Shown piece by piece: positions 1 to 8,294 of a stretch of DNA of 22,113 nucleotides. Origin of the DNA: CAZTHC01 sp964613425. GTDB taxonomy: Bacteria; Bacillota; Clostridia; TANB77; CAG-508. Location of the stretch: positions 1 through 22,113 of the forward strand of contig CAZTHC010000014.1 of NCBI GenBank assembly GCA_964613425.1. Direction: 5' to 3'. The notes below the pieces were generated by a model that was given only the letters and a program-made list of their open reading frames with translations, did no database searches and had not been told where the DNA came from. The translations under genes and the position numbers were made by a program. Positions within the stretch are counted from its first letter, which is position 1. Each line of letters begins with the position of its first letter.

Positions 1-61
1 GGAATCGAACCCATCACTCAGCCTTGAGAGGGCTGCGTCTTAACCGCTTGACCAACGGGCC
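1..61 (-). tRNA. tRNA-Glu (anticodon CUC), 3' end cut by window edge
   Basis: On the minus strand the tRNA begins with GGCCCGUUGGUCAAGCGG. It has a 5-bp anticodon stem CAGCC/GGCUG closing the loop CUCUCAA, so the anticodon is CUC (Glu, codon GAG). A GGGUUCGAUUCC T-arm runs into the window edge, so the 3' half of the T-stem, the acceptor 3' strand and any CCA lie outside. Anticodon and D-arm are typical of bacterial tRNA-Glu. Further tRNAs could follow outside the window. Confidence 0.9.
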
Positions 62-77
62 ATGTTTTTTACTTAAA

Positions 78-103
78 TGTGCGTACCATAATTGGTACGC
101 ACA
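78..103. repeat. Perfect intergenic hairpin between xerD and tRNA-Glu
   Basis: GUGCGUACC and GGUACGCAC form a perfect 9-bp stem, or 10 bp with the flanking T-A, around a 6-nt AUAAUU loop. On the minus strand the hairpin is followed by an A-rich rather than T-rich tail, so it is a poor intrinsic terminator for xerD. It could be a processing site 5' of the tRNA, a weak terminator or an intergenic palindrome. It lacks the TAGGGG head of the palindrome family elsewhere in the window. Confidence 0.5.
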
Positions 104-125
104 CATAATAAATTCTTATTATTTA

Positions 126-1007
126 TTATGCTCTTGGGTGAGCTTTTCTGTATATGTTTTTCAAACCTTCATCTTGGAATTGCATATATACTTGTGTTGA
201 TGATATGTCTGAATGTCCTAACATTGTTTGTATTGATTTTAAATCTGCTCCGTTTTGTAAAAGATGTGTTGCAAATGAATGTCTTAAAACGTGTGGTGTT
301 ATATCTTTTGTTATATGTGCTTGTTCTTTATAGTATTTAACTATTTTCCAGAAGCCTTGTCTTGTTAATGTTTTTCCATTCATATTAACAAATAATGCTT
401 TTACTTTTTCGTCTCTAATTATAATTGTTCTTGCTTTTTCTATATATTCTTGTAAAGCATTTAAAGATATTTTTCCTAATGGTATATTTCTTTGTTTTCC
501 TCCTGCTTTACATGTTACATATCCTTCTTCTATATTTACATCTTCTAATTTTAAAGAAATAATTTCTGTTACTCTCATTCCTGTAGCATATGCAAATTCT
601 AGCATTGCCTTGTCTCTTATTCCTTTTAAGTCTATGTTTTTAGGTTGCTCTAATAATAATTCTATTTCTTGTGATGATAAAATACTTGGTGCTTTTTTCT
701 CTATTTTTGGTGATTGTACTTTTTCTGTTGGGTCTACTTTTATTTTTTTATTTTTTAATAAATATTGATAAAAAGATCTTATTGATGCTATACTTCTTGA
801 AATTGTTGAAGACTTTTTATTCATATCTTCTAAAGATTTCACATATTCTTTTACAGCTTCTTCTTTGACTTTTAAAAAGTTCATTTTGTTTTTTTCTAAG
901 TATTCTTCATACTGAACAATATCCCTTTTATATGATTGTAAAGTATTGTCTGATACCTTTTTATCGTTTTGTAAAAAATCTAAAAATAATTTAACTTGTT
1001 TTTCCAT
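126..1007 (-). CDS. xerD: Tyrosine recombinase XerD
   Basis: This is a 293-aa site-specific tyrosine recombinase. Family role: with XerC (or alone in some Firmicutes) it resolves chromosome dimers at dif during division. An N-terminal SAM-like core-binding domain covers about residues 1-95 and the catalytic domain about 110-290. The full catalytic set is visible: R145 (ATGMRVTE), K171 in the beta-hairpin (KAGGKQRNIP), H239-x-x-R242 (HVLRHSFATH), H265 (LGHSD) and nucleophile Y274 (STQVYMQF). Length is normal for XerC/D. The ATG start has a GGGGAG ribosome site 7 nt upstream. It follows spoIIM and an EndoQ-like gene, and spoIIM, a TIGR00375 gene and xerD are also close together in Bacillus subtilis, which favours XerD over a phage or integron integrase. 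XerC versus XerD cannot be fully separated by eye. Confidence 0.9.
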   Translation of the reverse strand: MEKQVKLFLDFLQNDKKVSDNTLQSYKRDIVQYEEYLEKNKMNFLKVKEEAVKEYVKSLEDMNKKSSTISRSIASIRSFYQYLLKNKKIKVDPTEKVQSPKIEKKAPSILSSQEIELLLEQPKNIDLKGIRDKAMLEFAYATGMRVTEIISLKLEDVNIEEGYVTCKAGGKQRNIPLGKISLNALQEYIEKARTIIIRDEKVKALFVNMNGKTLTRQGFWKIVKYYKEQAHITKDITPHVLRHSFATHLLQNGADLKSIQTMLGHSDISSTQVYMQFQDEGLKNIYRKAHPRA

Positions 1008-1035
1008 TTCAAAGCTCCCCTAAGTATATTTTTTA

Positions 1036-1087
1036 CATAATTTTTGGAATTATGCCCCCACCAATTGTAAAGTCATAATGGCTTTAC
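1036..1087 (-). other. Inverted repeats in the xerD leader
   Basis: The 155-bp gap between spoIIM and xerD holds two short inverted repeats: CATAATT/AATTATG with a 5-nt loop (1036-1054), and GTAAAG/CTTTAC with a 9-nt loop (1067-1087). Both would lie in the 5' leader of an xerD transcript. Neither has a T-tract suitable for a terminator. They may be a leader structure or operator; function unknown. I found no convincing full promoter here. Confidence 0.3.
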
Positions 1088-1140
1088 ATAAACTACATAT
1101 GTTATATCAAATTAAGAATAAAAAGTAAAGAGTTTTTTGT

Positions 1141-1158
1141 AAAAAAATATGTTTTTTT
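1141..1158 (-). terminator. Weak A/T-only inverted repeat after spoIIM
   Basis: Just downstream of the spoIIM stop there is a seven-A tract and a seven-T tract separated by TATG, which can fold back on itself. With no G-C pairs it would be a very weak terminator at best. It may be only a chance pair of homopolymer tracts. Confidence 0.2.
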
Positions 1159-1162
1159 CTGA

Positions 1163-1807
1163 TTAATTTATAAATTTAGCTATTTGAATTAATATATTTG
1201 TTGAAGCATATACTTCTATAAATGAAGCAAGCATCATTATTATTAAAATTATAAACGAAAATATGGTATGCCTTACTATTTGAAGTTTAATATTTTCTCT
1301 TCTTCTATCCTTTATAATTGATTGATATAGTTTTATCCCGCTTACAGCCAATGCTAGTATGCTTGGTATTAAAATAATATTTTGTAACAGAATACTAGCT
1401 AATATAAACATTGTTCCTTTTCCTGGCCCTAAAGTGGCTACTGCAGATGCTATTGTATACCCCAATGAGAAACCTCTAAATGCTATTATACCATACACTA
1501 TTGGAATTCCTATAACTGTAGAGCCTATAAACCACAAACTTACTGCTAAAACTATATTTTCTATAATAGATTCTTTTAGTAAAGACATTTTATTAATATC
1601 TTTATTTTCATTTAAGTCTTTTATGAATGTTTGTAAGTAATTTGTTATCTCTATTTGTTGAACTTGAGTTGAATTGTTAATAAATATTATTCCTACAATA
1701 ATTCCAATTAGAAATATTGTTAGTACTATAATGTATTCTTTTAAATTGCTACTTATATGCTCTTTTACTATAGTTTTTATAATTGAATTTTTCTTATGTT
1801 TTCTCAA
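1163..1807 (-). CDS. spoIIM: Stage II sporulation protein M
   Basis: This 214-aa integral membrane protein has the normal SpoIIM length. In known spore-formers SpoIIM joins SpoIID and SpoIIP in the machine that remodels septal peptidoglycan and drives engulfment of the forespore. Hydrophobic segments lie near residues 24-43, 84-105, 108-125, 133-158 and 182-200. The family features RGFSLGY (about 111-117) and the late FIEVYAS segment are present. The start is TTG (1805-1807), preceded by AAGGAG about 10 nt upstream; no better in-frame start is visible. It sits between the EndoQ-like gene and xerD. Its presence is the main evidence that the organism makes endospores. A TATAAT-like box occurs upstream (about 1827-1832) without a good -35 partner. 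Confidence 0.9.
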   Translation of the reverse strand: MRKHKKNSIIKTIVKEHISSNLKEYIIVLTIFLIGIIVGIIFINNSTQVQQIEITNYLQTFIKDLNENKDINKMSLLKESIIENIVLAVSLWFIGSTVIGIPIVYGIIAFRGFSLGYTIASAVATLGPGKGTMFILASILLQNIILIPSILALAVSGIKLYQSIIKDRRRENIKLQIVRHTIFSFIILIIMMLASFIEVYASTNILIQIAKFIN

Positions 1808-1891
1808 AATAAAAGTTCTCCTTTCAATTATATTGCTTTTGTGTTTTCTACATAATGTCTATGCAATAATTTTGAAAAAAGAACTAAATAT

Positions 1892-3085
1892 TTAACCTAC
1901 GCTAATTTTTCCATAAACTCCGCCGCCGCCTTCTTGTATTGATACATTTCCTGTTTTTGAAGCAATAATATTTTTTGCTATTTTTTCTCCTACTGCTGCT
2001 TCTATATCATCATATTCTAGTTTATGTAATATATTCATTTCTGTTTTAAATAACTCTAGTAATTTATCTATTGTTTTTCCACCAAGCCCTGGAATAAATG
2101 TTAATGGTATTTGATACACATACGGTGGCCTAAACGAAGGACTCTTCGTATCCTTTTTGTCTTTTATAATTTCTATTCTATCATACACTCCCATAGTTAT
2201 ATTTCTGCTATCACAAGTATCGCATTTTTTAACTGGAGCTTCACCTTTTATATTTTTTTCGCATACTTCACAATATGTTCTATGGTATTTTCCAAGTTTT
2301 GGATCAAGCCCATAATTACAAAGTATTTTTCTTCCACCTTCATTTTTTAAAGCCAATAAAATTTCTTTAAAACTTATTCCATCTACAAGAATTTTATTGT
2401 ATTCTCTTGCTATTTTAGGTAAAGAGTGTGCATCTGAATTTGTTAAAAATGTTTTCGTTTCTAACTCGCTTATTTTGTCTGCTAAAAATGTATCTGCACT
2501 AAGTCCTAATTCTATTGCTGGAATTTTGTTATACTTTTCTTTAAATATTTTTTTAAGGCTATCTGTACAATTTCCATAAAAGCTTTTATGTGGTGTAAAA
2601 CAATGTGCTGGTATTAAAATCCCATTATATTTTTCTACAATATCTATAAGAATATATGCTGAAATACTTGCCCTTTGAGAACTTAAAGTAATATTCTTTA
2701 TATAATTTCTCATTTCATTTGAAAAGCCTTTAATATCTTTTAATGATGGAAAAAAGCATATATTATGCGCACTTCCAGTTTTCCCTTCGTCATTTATTTC
2801 AGAAGTTTCTATCTCGCTTCCTAATATAATACAAACTTTATCTTTATAAATTATTCCGCCATCTTCTATTTCGTATGCTTCTCCTGTTTTTAAAAAGTTC
2901 TCAATGTCCTCTATTACATATGGTGAAGCGCAGTCAATTATTCCTACTACGTTTATTCCTTTTTTATCTGCGCATTCTTTTGCAATGTTTGCAAAATTTA
3001 GTGATCTAGCTGCTGTTATTTTTATTGGCTTGTTATTTTCGCTTCTTCCAATATGTACATGGAAGTCTGCAAATATTTCATACAT
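1892..3085 (-). CDS. PHP-domain DNA repair nuclease, endonuclease Q-like (TIGR00375 family)
   Basis: This 397-aa protein has the three-part architecture of endonuclease Q. In archaeal and some Bacillus homologues, EndoQ nicks DNA 5' of deoxyinosine, deoxyuridine or abasic sites. The PHP metal motifs are visible: H9-x-H11, E91, H107, H161 (AHCFTPH, with H166) and D218-x-H220 (NSDAH). A four-cysteine zinc site follows (C272-x2-C275, C288-x2-C291), then a helix-hairpin-helix-like segment IPGLGGKTIDKLL (331-343) and the family's glycine-rich tail GGGGVYGKI. ATG start with AAGGAG 9 nt upstream. It begins 21 bp after ileS, so it may be cotranscribed under the ileS T-box, and is followed by spoIIM and xerD. 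In Bacillus the homologue yqxK also neighbours spoIIM. Family assignment is strong; activity here is inferred from the motifs. Confidence 0.8.
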   Translation of the reverse strand: MYEIFADFHVHIGRSENNKPIKITAARSLNFANIAKECADKKGINVVGIIDCASPYVIEDIENFLKTGEAYEIEDGGIIYKDKVCIILGSEIETSEINDEGKTGSAHNICFFPSLKDIKGFSNEMRNYIKNITLSSQRASISAYILIDIVEKYNGILIPAHCFTPHKSFYGNCTDSLKKIFKEKYNKIPAIELGLSADTFLADKISELETKTFLTNSDAHSLPKIAREYNKILVDGISFKEILLALKNEGGRKILCNYGLDPKLGKYHRTYCEVCEKNIKGEAPVKKCDTCDSRNITMGVYDRIEIIKDKKDTKSPSFRPPYVYQIPLTFIPGLGGKTIDKLLELFKTEMNILHKLEYDDIEAAVGEKIAKNIIASKTGNVSIQEGGGGVYGKISVG

Positions 3086-3106
3086 ATATTATTTCTCCTT
3101 ATATTA

Positions 3107-5872
3107 TTATTTTAGAGTTTCACTACATCTATGGCATATTGTTGGATTTTCTTTGTCTTCTCCAACAGTTTTGCTATACATCCAGCATCTTTCACATTTT
3201 TCTCCCTCTGCAATTTCTACTTTTATTCCTATTTTTATATCATCTGTTCTTCTTTCTTCTTGAATTTCTAAATCTGATACTATAAATACTGTTTGTAATT
3301 CTTTTTCTACTTGTTTTAAAAATTCCAATGTTTCGCCTTCTGCATATAATGTTATTTTTGCATTTAATGAATGTCCTATAACTTTTTCTGTTCTAGCTAC
3401 TTCTAATTTTTTTGCAACTTCTTCTTTAAGTTCTATAATTCTATTCCATTTTTTTTCTAATTCTTCATTGTTATATTTTTCATTTATTTCTGGCCATTTT
3501 TCTAACATTACACTTTCAGAATTTTCTCCATTTTTATGTGGCATAAATTCCCATATTTCTTCTGCAGTAAAGCATACAAGTGGTGCTAAAATTCTAACTA
3601 GTACAGATAGAATTTTGTACATTGTAGTTTGAGCTGCTCTTCTTTGTATTGAATCTATTTTTGAAGTATATAATCTATCTTTTATAATATCTAAATAGAA
3701 ATTACTCATATCTACAACGCAGAATTCGTTTATTGTTTGATATACAGCATGGAAATCATATTCATCATAATTTTTTGTTACATTTTCAATTAATTTATTC
3801 AATTTTAATAATGCCCATTTATCTATTTCTAATAAATCTTCATATTCTACTTCATTATTAACATCAAAATCATTAATGTTTCCCAATATATATCTTGCCG
3901 TATTTCTTATTTTTCTATATGTTTCAGACATTTGTTTTAATATGTCTTTTGATAAGCTTATTTCATTTTTGTAGTCTGAAGACAATACCCATAATCTTAA
4001 AATATCTGCTCCATATTCTTTTATAATATCTTGAGGACTTATAACATTTCCCAAAGACTTAGACATTTTCTTTCCTTTTTCATCTATTACAAATCCATGA
4101 GTTAAAACTTCCTTATAAGGTGCTACCCCTTTAACTGCTACAGATGTTAATATTGAAGATTGGAACCATCCTCTATATTGGTCATTTCCTTCTAAATACA
4201 TATTAGCTGGTGGCAAACCTCTTTCTGCTAAAACTGCATCATGTGTTGAACCTGAATCAAACCAAACATCCATAATGTCTGTTTCTTTCTTAAATGTATT
4301 ATGTCCGCATTCACATTTTGCATTTTCTGGCATTAATTCTTCTACTGATAAATCATACCAAGCATTTGAGCCTTTTTCTCTGAATATTTTTTGTATTTTT
4401 TCAATACTTTCTTTTGAAATATATTCTTTACCACATTCTTCACAATAGAAAATTGGTATTGGTAATCCCCATGTACGTTGTCTTGAAATACACCAGTCTG
4501 CTCTGTCTTTAATCATACTTGTTATTCTATCTTCTCCCCATGCTGGTATCCATTTAACTTTTTTAATTTCTTCTAGAGTTTTCTCTCTAAATCCTTCAAC
4601 AGATGCAAACCATTGGTCTGTTGCTCTAAATATTATTGGATTTTTACATCTCCAGCAATGTGGATATGAGTGGTTTATTACTTGTTTGTGTAATAAGAAT
4701 TTATTTTGTTCTAACCATTCTATTATCTTATCGTTTGATACATCATATTTTAAGCCAGCAAATGGTCCTGCTCCTTCTGTTTGATATCCTTTTCCATCTA
4801 CTGTTACAACTATATCTAATCCATTTTTTAGTCCACACAAATAGTCCTCTTTACCATAACCAGGTGCTGTATGTACTGCTCCTGTACCTGTTCCTAATTC
4901 TACTAAGATTGTATCTTCACTTCCTAGTACAACTCTAGAATCTCTATCTATAAATGGATGCTCGCAAATTACTCCTTCTAATTCTTCCCCTTTAAATGTT
5001 TTTTCTACATTATAGCTTTCAATTCCAGTTTCTTGCATAACGCTTTCAACTAATTCTTTTGCTATAATATATTTTTCTGTTCCAACATTTACAATGCTAT
5101 ACTCGAAATCTCCACCAATTGTTATTCCAACATTTCCTGGTAATGTCCATGGTGTTGTTGTCCATATAACAAAATATGTATCTTTAATATCAAATAAATT
5201 CTTTGAATCTTTAACCTTGAATTTAACAAATATAGAAGTTGCTTTGCTATCTGCATATTCAATTTCAGCTTCTGCTAAGGCTGTTTCGCAATCTGTACAC
5301 CAATAAACAGGTTTTAATCCTTTATATATATAACCTTTATTATACATTTCACCAAATACACCTATTTGCCTTGCTTCAAATTCTGGTTGTAGAGTTATAT
5401 ATGGATTTTCCCAATCTCCAAGAACTCCAAGTCTTTTAAATCCATCTTTTTGTTTGTCTACAAAACCTAAAGCAAAATCTCTACAAATATCTCTGAATTT
5501 TGTTATACTTGTTTCTTCTCTATTTATTCCTAACATTTGTATTGCTCTTTTTTCTGTTGGCAATCCATGTGTATCAAACCCAGGAACAAATGGTGTGTAA
5601 TATCCTTTTAAATTTTTATATCTTACAACTGCATCTTTTAATATTTTATTTAATGCATGACCAATATGTATTTCTCCATTTGCGTATGGAGGTCCATCAT
5701 GTAATACATATGGTTCATTTCCTTCATTTTTCTTTAATATTTTTTGGTATAATCCTTTTTCAAATACCTTTTCTTGAATCTTAGGTTCATTCTCTGGTAA
5801 ACTTGCTCTCATTGGGAATTCTGTTTTTGGCAAGTTTAATGTTTGACCATAATCTTTTTTTTCTTCGCTCAT
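3107..5872 (-). CDS. ileS: Isoleucyl-tRNA synthetase, bacterial type
   Basis: IleRS charges tRNA-Ile in the cytoplasm and edits misactivated valine. The protein is 921 aa, normal for the bacterial type. Class I signatures are HIGH at 69-72 (NGEIHIGHALNK) and KMSKS at 602-606. The CP1 editing domain shows TTTPWTLPGN (238-247) and AVHTAPGYGKED (332-343). The C-terminal zinc knuckle has C893, C896, C913 and C916 (CERCW...CHRC). Because the zinc tail is intact, this is not the short-tailed mupirocin-resistant form. ATG start with AGGAGG 7 nt upstream. It is preceded by a T-box leader and followed after 21 bp by the EndoQ-like gene. Confidence 0.97.
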   Translation of the reverse strand: MSEEKKDYGQTLNLPKTEFPMRASLPENEPKIQEKVFEKGLYQKILKKNEGNEPYVLHDGPPYANGEIHIGHALNKILKDAVVRYKNLKGYYTPFVPGFDTHGLPTEKRAIQMLGINREETSITKFRDICRDFALGFVDKQKDGFKRLGVLGDWENPYITLQPEFEARQIGVFGEMYNKGYIYKGLKPVYWCTDCETALAEAEIEYADSKATSIFVKFKVKDSKNLFDIKDTYFVIWTTTPWTLPGNVGITIGGDFEYSIVNVGTEKYIIAKELVESVMQETGIESYNVEKTFKGEELEGVICEHPFIDRDSRVVLGSEDTILVELGTGTGAVHTAPGYGKEDYLCGLKNGLDIVVTVDGKGYQTEGAGPFAGLKYDVSNDKIIEWLEQNKFLLHKQVINHSYPHCWRCKNPIIFRATDQWFASVEGFREKTLEEIKKVKWIPAWGEDRITSMIKDRADWCISRQRTWGLPIPIFYCEECGKEYISKESIEKIQKIFREKGSNAWYDLSVEELMPENAKCECGHNTFKKETDIMDVWFDSGSTHDAVLAERGLPPANMYLEGNDQYRGWFQSSILTSVAVKGVAPYKEVLTHGFVIDEKGKKMSKSLGNVISPQDIIKEYGADILRLWVLSSDYKNEISLSKDILKQMSETYRKIRNTARYILGNINDFDVNNEVEYEDLLEIDKWALLKLNKLIENVTKNYDEYDFHAVYQTINEFCVVDMSNFYLDIIKDRLYTSKIDSIQRRAAQTTMYKILSVLVRILAPLVCFTAEEIWEFMPHKNGENSESVMLEKWPEINEKYNNEELEKKWNRIIELKEEVAKKLEVARTEKVIGHSLNAKITLYAEGETLEFLKQVEKELQTVFIVSDLEIQEERRTDDIKIGIKVEIAEGEKCERCWMYSKTVGEDKENPTICHRCSETLK

Positions 5873-5884
5873 TTTTTCCTCCTA

Positions 5885-6148
5885 TTAAACAAAAAATCCA
5901 TTCTGCCCTATATATTTAGGACGAAATGGATTTAAATTTCCGCGGTACCACCTATTTTAATTAGATTTTTTCTAATTCTCTTAAATACTTTAACGCAGTA
6001 TTACGGCATACTCTACTAAAAGTTCAAGCATGCAACTTGATAAGGTGATAACAAATAAATTATTATTCTACCAAAATTTCAGCACTAGTTTTGGCTCTCT
6101 AAAGATTTTAGTTTATTTGCCGTGTCCTCGTTATTGTTTTTAATTATG
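5885..6148 (-). promoter_or_regulatory. T-box riboswitch controlling ileS
   Basis: The leader carries the conserved T-box AGGTGGTACCGCG (5941-5953), whose bulge pairs with the free 3' end of uncharged tRNA. Stem I shows the AGAGAGCC...GTGCTGAAA distal elements (about 6078-6101) and the GAGGACA kink-turn strand (about 6125-6131). The basal helix pairs CAAATAAA with TTTATTTG. The specifier loop on the 3' strand reads AUAAUAA; by position the specifier is most likely AUA (6061-6063), an Ile codon, though a one- or two-base shift cannot be excluded by eye. A strong terminator stem competes with the antiterminator. Known logic: uncharged tRNA-Ile stabilises the antiterminator and turns on ileS, possibly with the EndoQ-like gene behind it. 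Confidence 0.93.
5888..5933 (-). terminator. T-box attenuator hairpin upstream of ileS
   Basis: On the minus strand AAATCCATTTCGTCCTA pairs with TAGGGCAGAATGGATTT to give a 17-bp stem with one mismatch and two G-T pairs around a 6-nt loop, followed by a TTTTTT run. It overlaps the antiterminator's downstream side, as expected for a transcriptional T-box. Confidence 0.9.
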
Positions 6149-6154
6149 TACTAT

Positions 6155-6183
6155 ATATTAACACTATAAATTCATTTTTTCAA
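6155..6183 (-). promoter_or_regulatory. Promoter of the ileS T-box transcript
   Basis: A TTGAAA box (6178-6183) is followed after 17 bp by TAATAT (6155-6160), placing transcription start near 6148, just upstream of Stem I. The -35 matches consensus at 5 of 6 positions and the -10 at 4 of 6. A TATATA box two bases further on is an alternative. Confidence 0.55.
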
Positions 6184-6207
6184 GTGTTTTTTTATTTTAT
6201 TTTTTAC

Positions 6208-7263
6208 TTAGTTAATTTTAATGTTTCCAGATGTTGCTTGTAAGTCTAAAATTTTATATGGTGCTACACCTACAATGTGAGAACCATTTGGTACAGTTAC
6301 TTTTCCTGATGTAGTTTTTGTTCTTATTTCACAATTTGTCTCTTTATTTATATCTATAGTAATATTTCCTGAAGTAGTTTTTATATTTGTATCTTCTAAT
6401 ATTGTAGCATCTTGAATTTTAACGTTTCCACTTGATGCTTTTATTTCTCCACTACCTTTGTATGTTCCAATATTTATGTTTCCACTTGTTGCTTTTATAT
6501 TGCCATTTCCTACATAATTACTTATTTTAATATTTCCACTTGATGCCTGTATTCCTCCATTATCATTACAATTTTCAATATATATATTTCCACTTGTTGC
6601 TTGTATTGTTTTTTCACCTTTAGCATTTGCTATTCTTATATTACCAGAAGTTGTACTTACATTTAATTTTTCACCTTCTGCATTATTTATCTCTATATCT
6701 CCTGATATACAACTTATAGTTGTATCATTAGAAACAATTCCGAAATTACTCTTAACGCTTCCACTTGTTGTATTAATATTTATTTTCTCTAAATCTATAT
6801 CATTATTAAATTCTATATCTCCTGATGTTGTAGATATATTAAACTTTTTTGCATATTCTTTCGGTAAATATATATCATACGCTATTTTGTTCATATTTCC
6901 GAAACCGAAGAATGCAAAATTGACTCTATTTTCTTCCTGTTCTACACGTATTTTATTATCAGTTATAATTAAATTAAATATTTTTTTATCATTTACATTT
7001 TTATCAATATATTGTATTATTTTTAATTCTTGACTTTCTGTTAATTCTATATTAACAGAAGCATGTTTTAAATCCAATTCTATTTCATCTATGTTTAGAA
7101 TACTTACATTTTCAGATTTTGAAATATTTTCTTCTATCTTTTCTACACCAATGAACCACGAAAATTGTCCATCACCATTTATTGCTATTATTATAACTCC
7201 TGTTAATATGCATATTAAAGCTATTAATATGGCTATTAATACTATAATTCCTACTTTTTTCAT
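6208..7263 (-). CDS. DUF4097 beta-repeat membrane-anchored protein
   Basis: A 351-aa protein with an N-terminal membrane anchor (about 5-28) and a large predicted extracytoplasmic part. From about residue 143 it carries eleven copies of a (T/S)SG(N/D)I-x-I unit, with SG pairs at 147, 167, 187, 206, 224, 242, 260, 278, 298, 319 and 345. The core spacing is exactly 18 residues, which fits a right-handed beta-solenoid. This is the DUF4097 ('putative adhesin') family, whose molecular role is not established. ATG start with an AGGGGA site. It is the last gene of a padR, HAAS, DUF4097 cluster, a combination that recurs in Firmicutes and suggests a regulated envelope function. Repeat units 4-9 are also similar at DNA level, so the gene may expand or contract by recombination. 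No intrinsic terminator was seen after it. Confidence 0.85.
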   Translation of the reverse strand: MKKVGIIVLIAILIALICILTGVIIIAINGDGQFSWFIGVEKIEENISKSENVSILNIDEIELDLKHASVNIELTESQELKIIQYIDKNVNDKKIFNLIITDNKIRVEQEENRVNFAFFGFGNMNKIAYDIYLPKEYAKKFNISTTSGDIEFNNDIDLEKININTTSGSVKSNFGIVSNDTTISCISGDIEINNAEGEKLNVSTTSGNIRIANAKGEKTIQATSGNIYIENCNDNGGIQASSGNIKISNYVGNGNIKATSGNINIGTYKGSGEIKASSGNVKIQDATILEDTNIKTTSGNITIDINKETNCEIRTKTTSGKVTVPNGSHIVGVAPYKILDLQATSGNIKIN

Positions 7264-7290
7264 ATTTTTAAATCCCCTCTATTATAAATT

Positions 7291-7944
7291 TTAAGCTTTC
7301 AATTTAAATAATAAATCTATTACACTTTCTACTAATCCAGCAATTATAAATACTATCCATGAAATATACCATATTCCAAACGCAAAACTTATGAAAAGAT
7401 ATATAATTAGTGTTAATGTCCATAGTATAGAACTTATTGATTTTCTAACTTCTTTGTTTTTATCTTTTTGGTTTTTCCATTGTTTAAATTCTTCTACCAT
7501 TGTTTCATCATATTTACTATATTTAGGTCTTGATATAAAGTGATATACAAGCATGCATGTTGCAATACCAGCAATTACAAATAGTGAACTTACAGTAATA
7601 AAATCTGGCATTTGCAATTCTGCTAAAACAATTACAGATATAAGGCTTAATATATATAATCCAACAGCTGTAGCTACGACAAATGCTGTTTTTTTACTAT
7701 TCTCTGCCACTTCAGCTTCATTAATAGGATTGTTTTTATTTATTTCTTGTATTAATTCTTCTACATCACCTATTTGTACTGTGACTTCGTTATAAGCCTC
7801 TTTAGCTTCTTTTCCGTCTTTAATTAAATCATTATACTTATCATTTGCATTTGAAACTATTTCATCTTTCAAATCGTTCATTCTCTTAGTATTTGGTGCT
7901 TTTTCAAATAAAGTATTTACATATTTTCTAATTTCTTCATTCAT
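7291..7944 (-). CDS. HAAS/DUF1700-like membrane protein
   Basis: A 217-aa protein. The first 75 residues are a charged helical domain like the HAAS or 'permease prefix' domain (MNEEIRKYVNTLFEK...DLKDEI...YNEVTVQIGDVEEL). Four hydrophobic segments follow at about 87-109, 116-136, 171-190 and 192-213. HAAS-domain membrane proteins are typically encoded next to PadR regulators; the precise function is unknown, and signalling or regulation of an envelope response is the usual suggestion. It starts with ATG 13 bp after padR. The padR TAG stop lies inside this gene's TAGGAGA ribosome site, so translation is probably coupled. It precedes the DUF4097 gene by 27 bp. Confidence 0.75.
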   Translation of the reverse strand: MNEEIRKYVNTLFEKAPNTKRMNDLKDEIVSNANDKYNDLIKDGKEAKEAYNEVTVQIGDVEELIQEINKNNPINEAEVAENSKKTAFVVATAVGLYILSLISVIVLAELQMPDFITVSSLFVIAGIATCMLVYHFISRPKYSKYDETMVEEFKQWKNQKDKNKEVRKSISSILWTLTLIIYLFISFAFGIWYISWIVFIIAGLVESVIDLLFKLKA

Positions 7945-7957
7945 TTTCTTTCATCTC

Positions 7958-8278
7958 CTATATTAATTTATCAATAATCTCTTTAGTTAAATTCCACTCT
8001 TCTACACTATTTTTATAGAAGTCTATTCCTATATTTGTTATGGAATAATATCTTCTTCTAGCCCCAGAGTTTCCTTCTCCCCAATATGATGTAATATATC
8101 CAAGCTCTTCTAACCTTCTAAATGCACAATAAAGAGTTGCATCATTCAATTCATATTTATTATTTGTTTTTTCTTTAATTAACTTGTTAATTTCATATCC
8201 ATAACTATTATTTTTCATTAGGCAGGCTAATATAATAGTATCTGTATGGCCCCTTATTGCATCTGATTTAATTGACAT
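7958..8278 (-). CDS. PadR-family transcriptional regulator
   Basis: A 106-aa winged-helix repressor of the short PadR type. The DNA-binding domain covers about residues 1-80, with the family signatures SYGYEINKLIKEKT, LNDATLYCAFRRLEELGYI and the wing SGARRRYYSIT. A short C-terminal helix (VEEWNLTKEIIDKL) would mediate dimerisation. An in-frame ATG six codons upstream (8294-8296) is rejected because the AAAGGAGG ribosome site lies inside those codons; the ATG at 8276-8278 is spaced properly from it. PadR proteins usually repress their own operon, and the promoter is overlapped by a perfect palindrome, so autoregulation is likely. The effector is unknown. Confidence 0.9.
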   Translation of the reverse strand: MSIKSDAIRGHTDTIILACLMKNNSYGYEINKLIKEKTNNKYELNDATLYCAFRRLEELGYITSYWGEGNSGARRRYYSITNIGIDFYKNSVEEWNLTKEIIDKLI

Positions 8279-8294
8279 ATTATTGCCTCCTTTC

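Noticed and set aside
126..1007. Tyrosine recombinase as the integrase of a mobile element
   Set aside because: Its length, catalytic spacing and location beside spoIIM and a TIGR00375 gene fit chromosomal XerD; no attachment-site duplication was seen around the tRNA-Glu within the window.
6420..6640. CRISPR-like regular repeats
   Set aside because: The periodic similarity is in frame with the coding repeat of the DUF4097 protein; there are no identical repeats separated by unique spacers and no cas genes.
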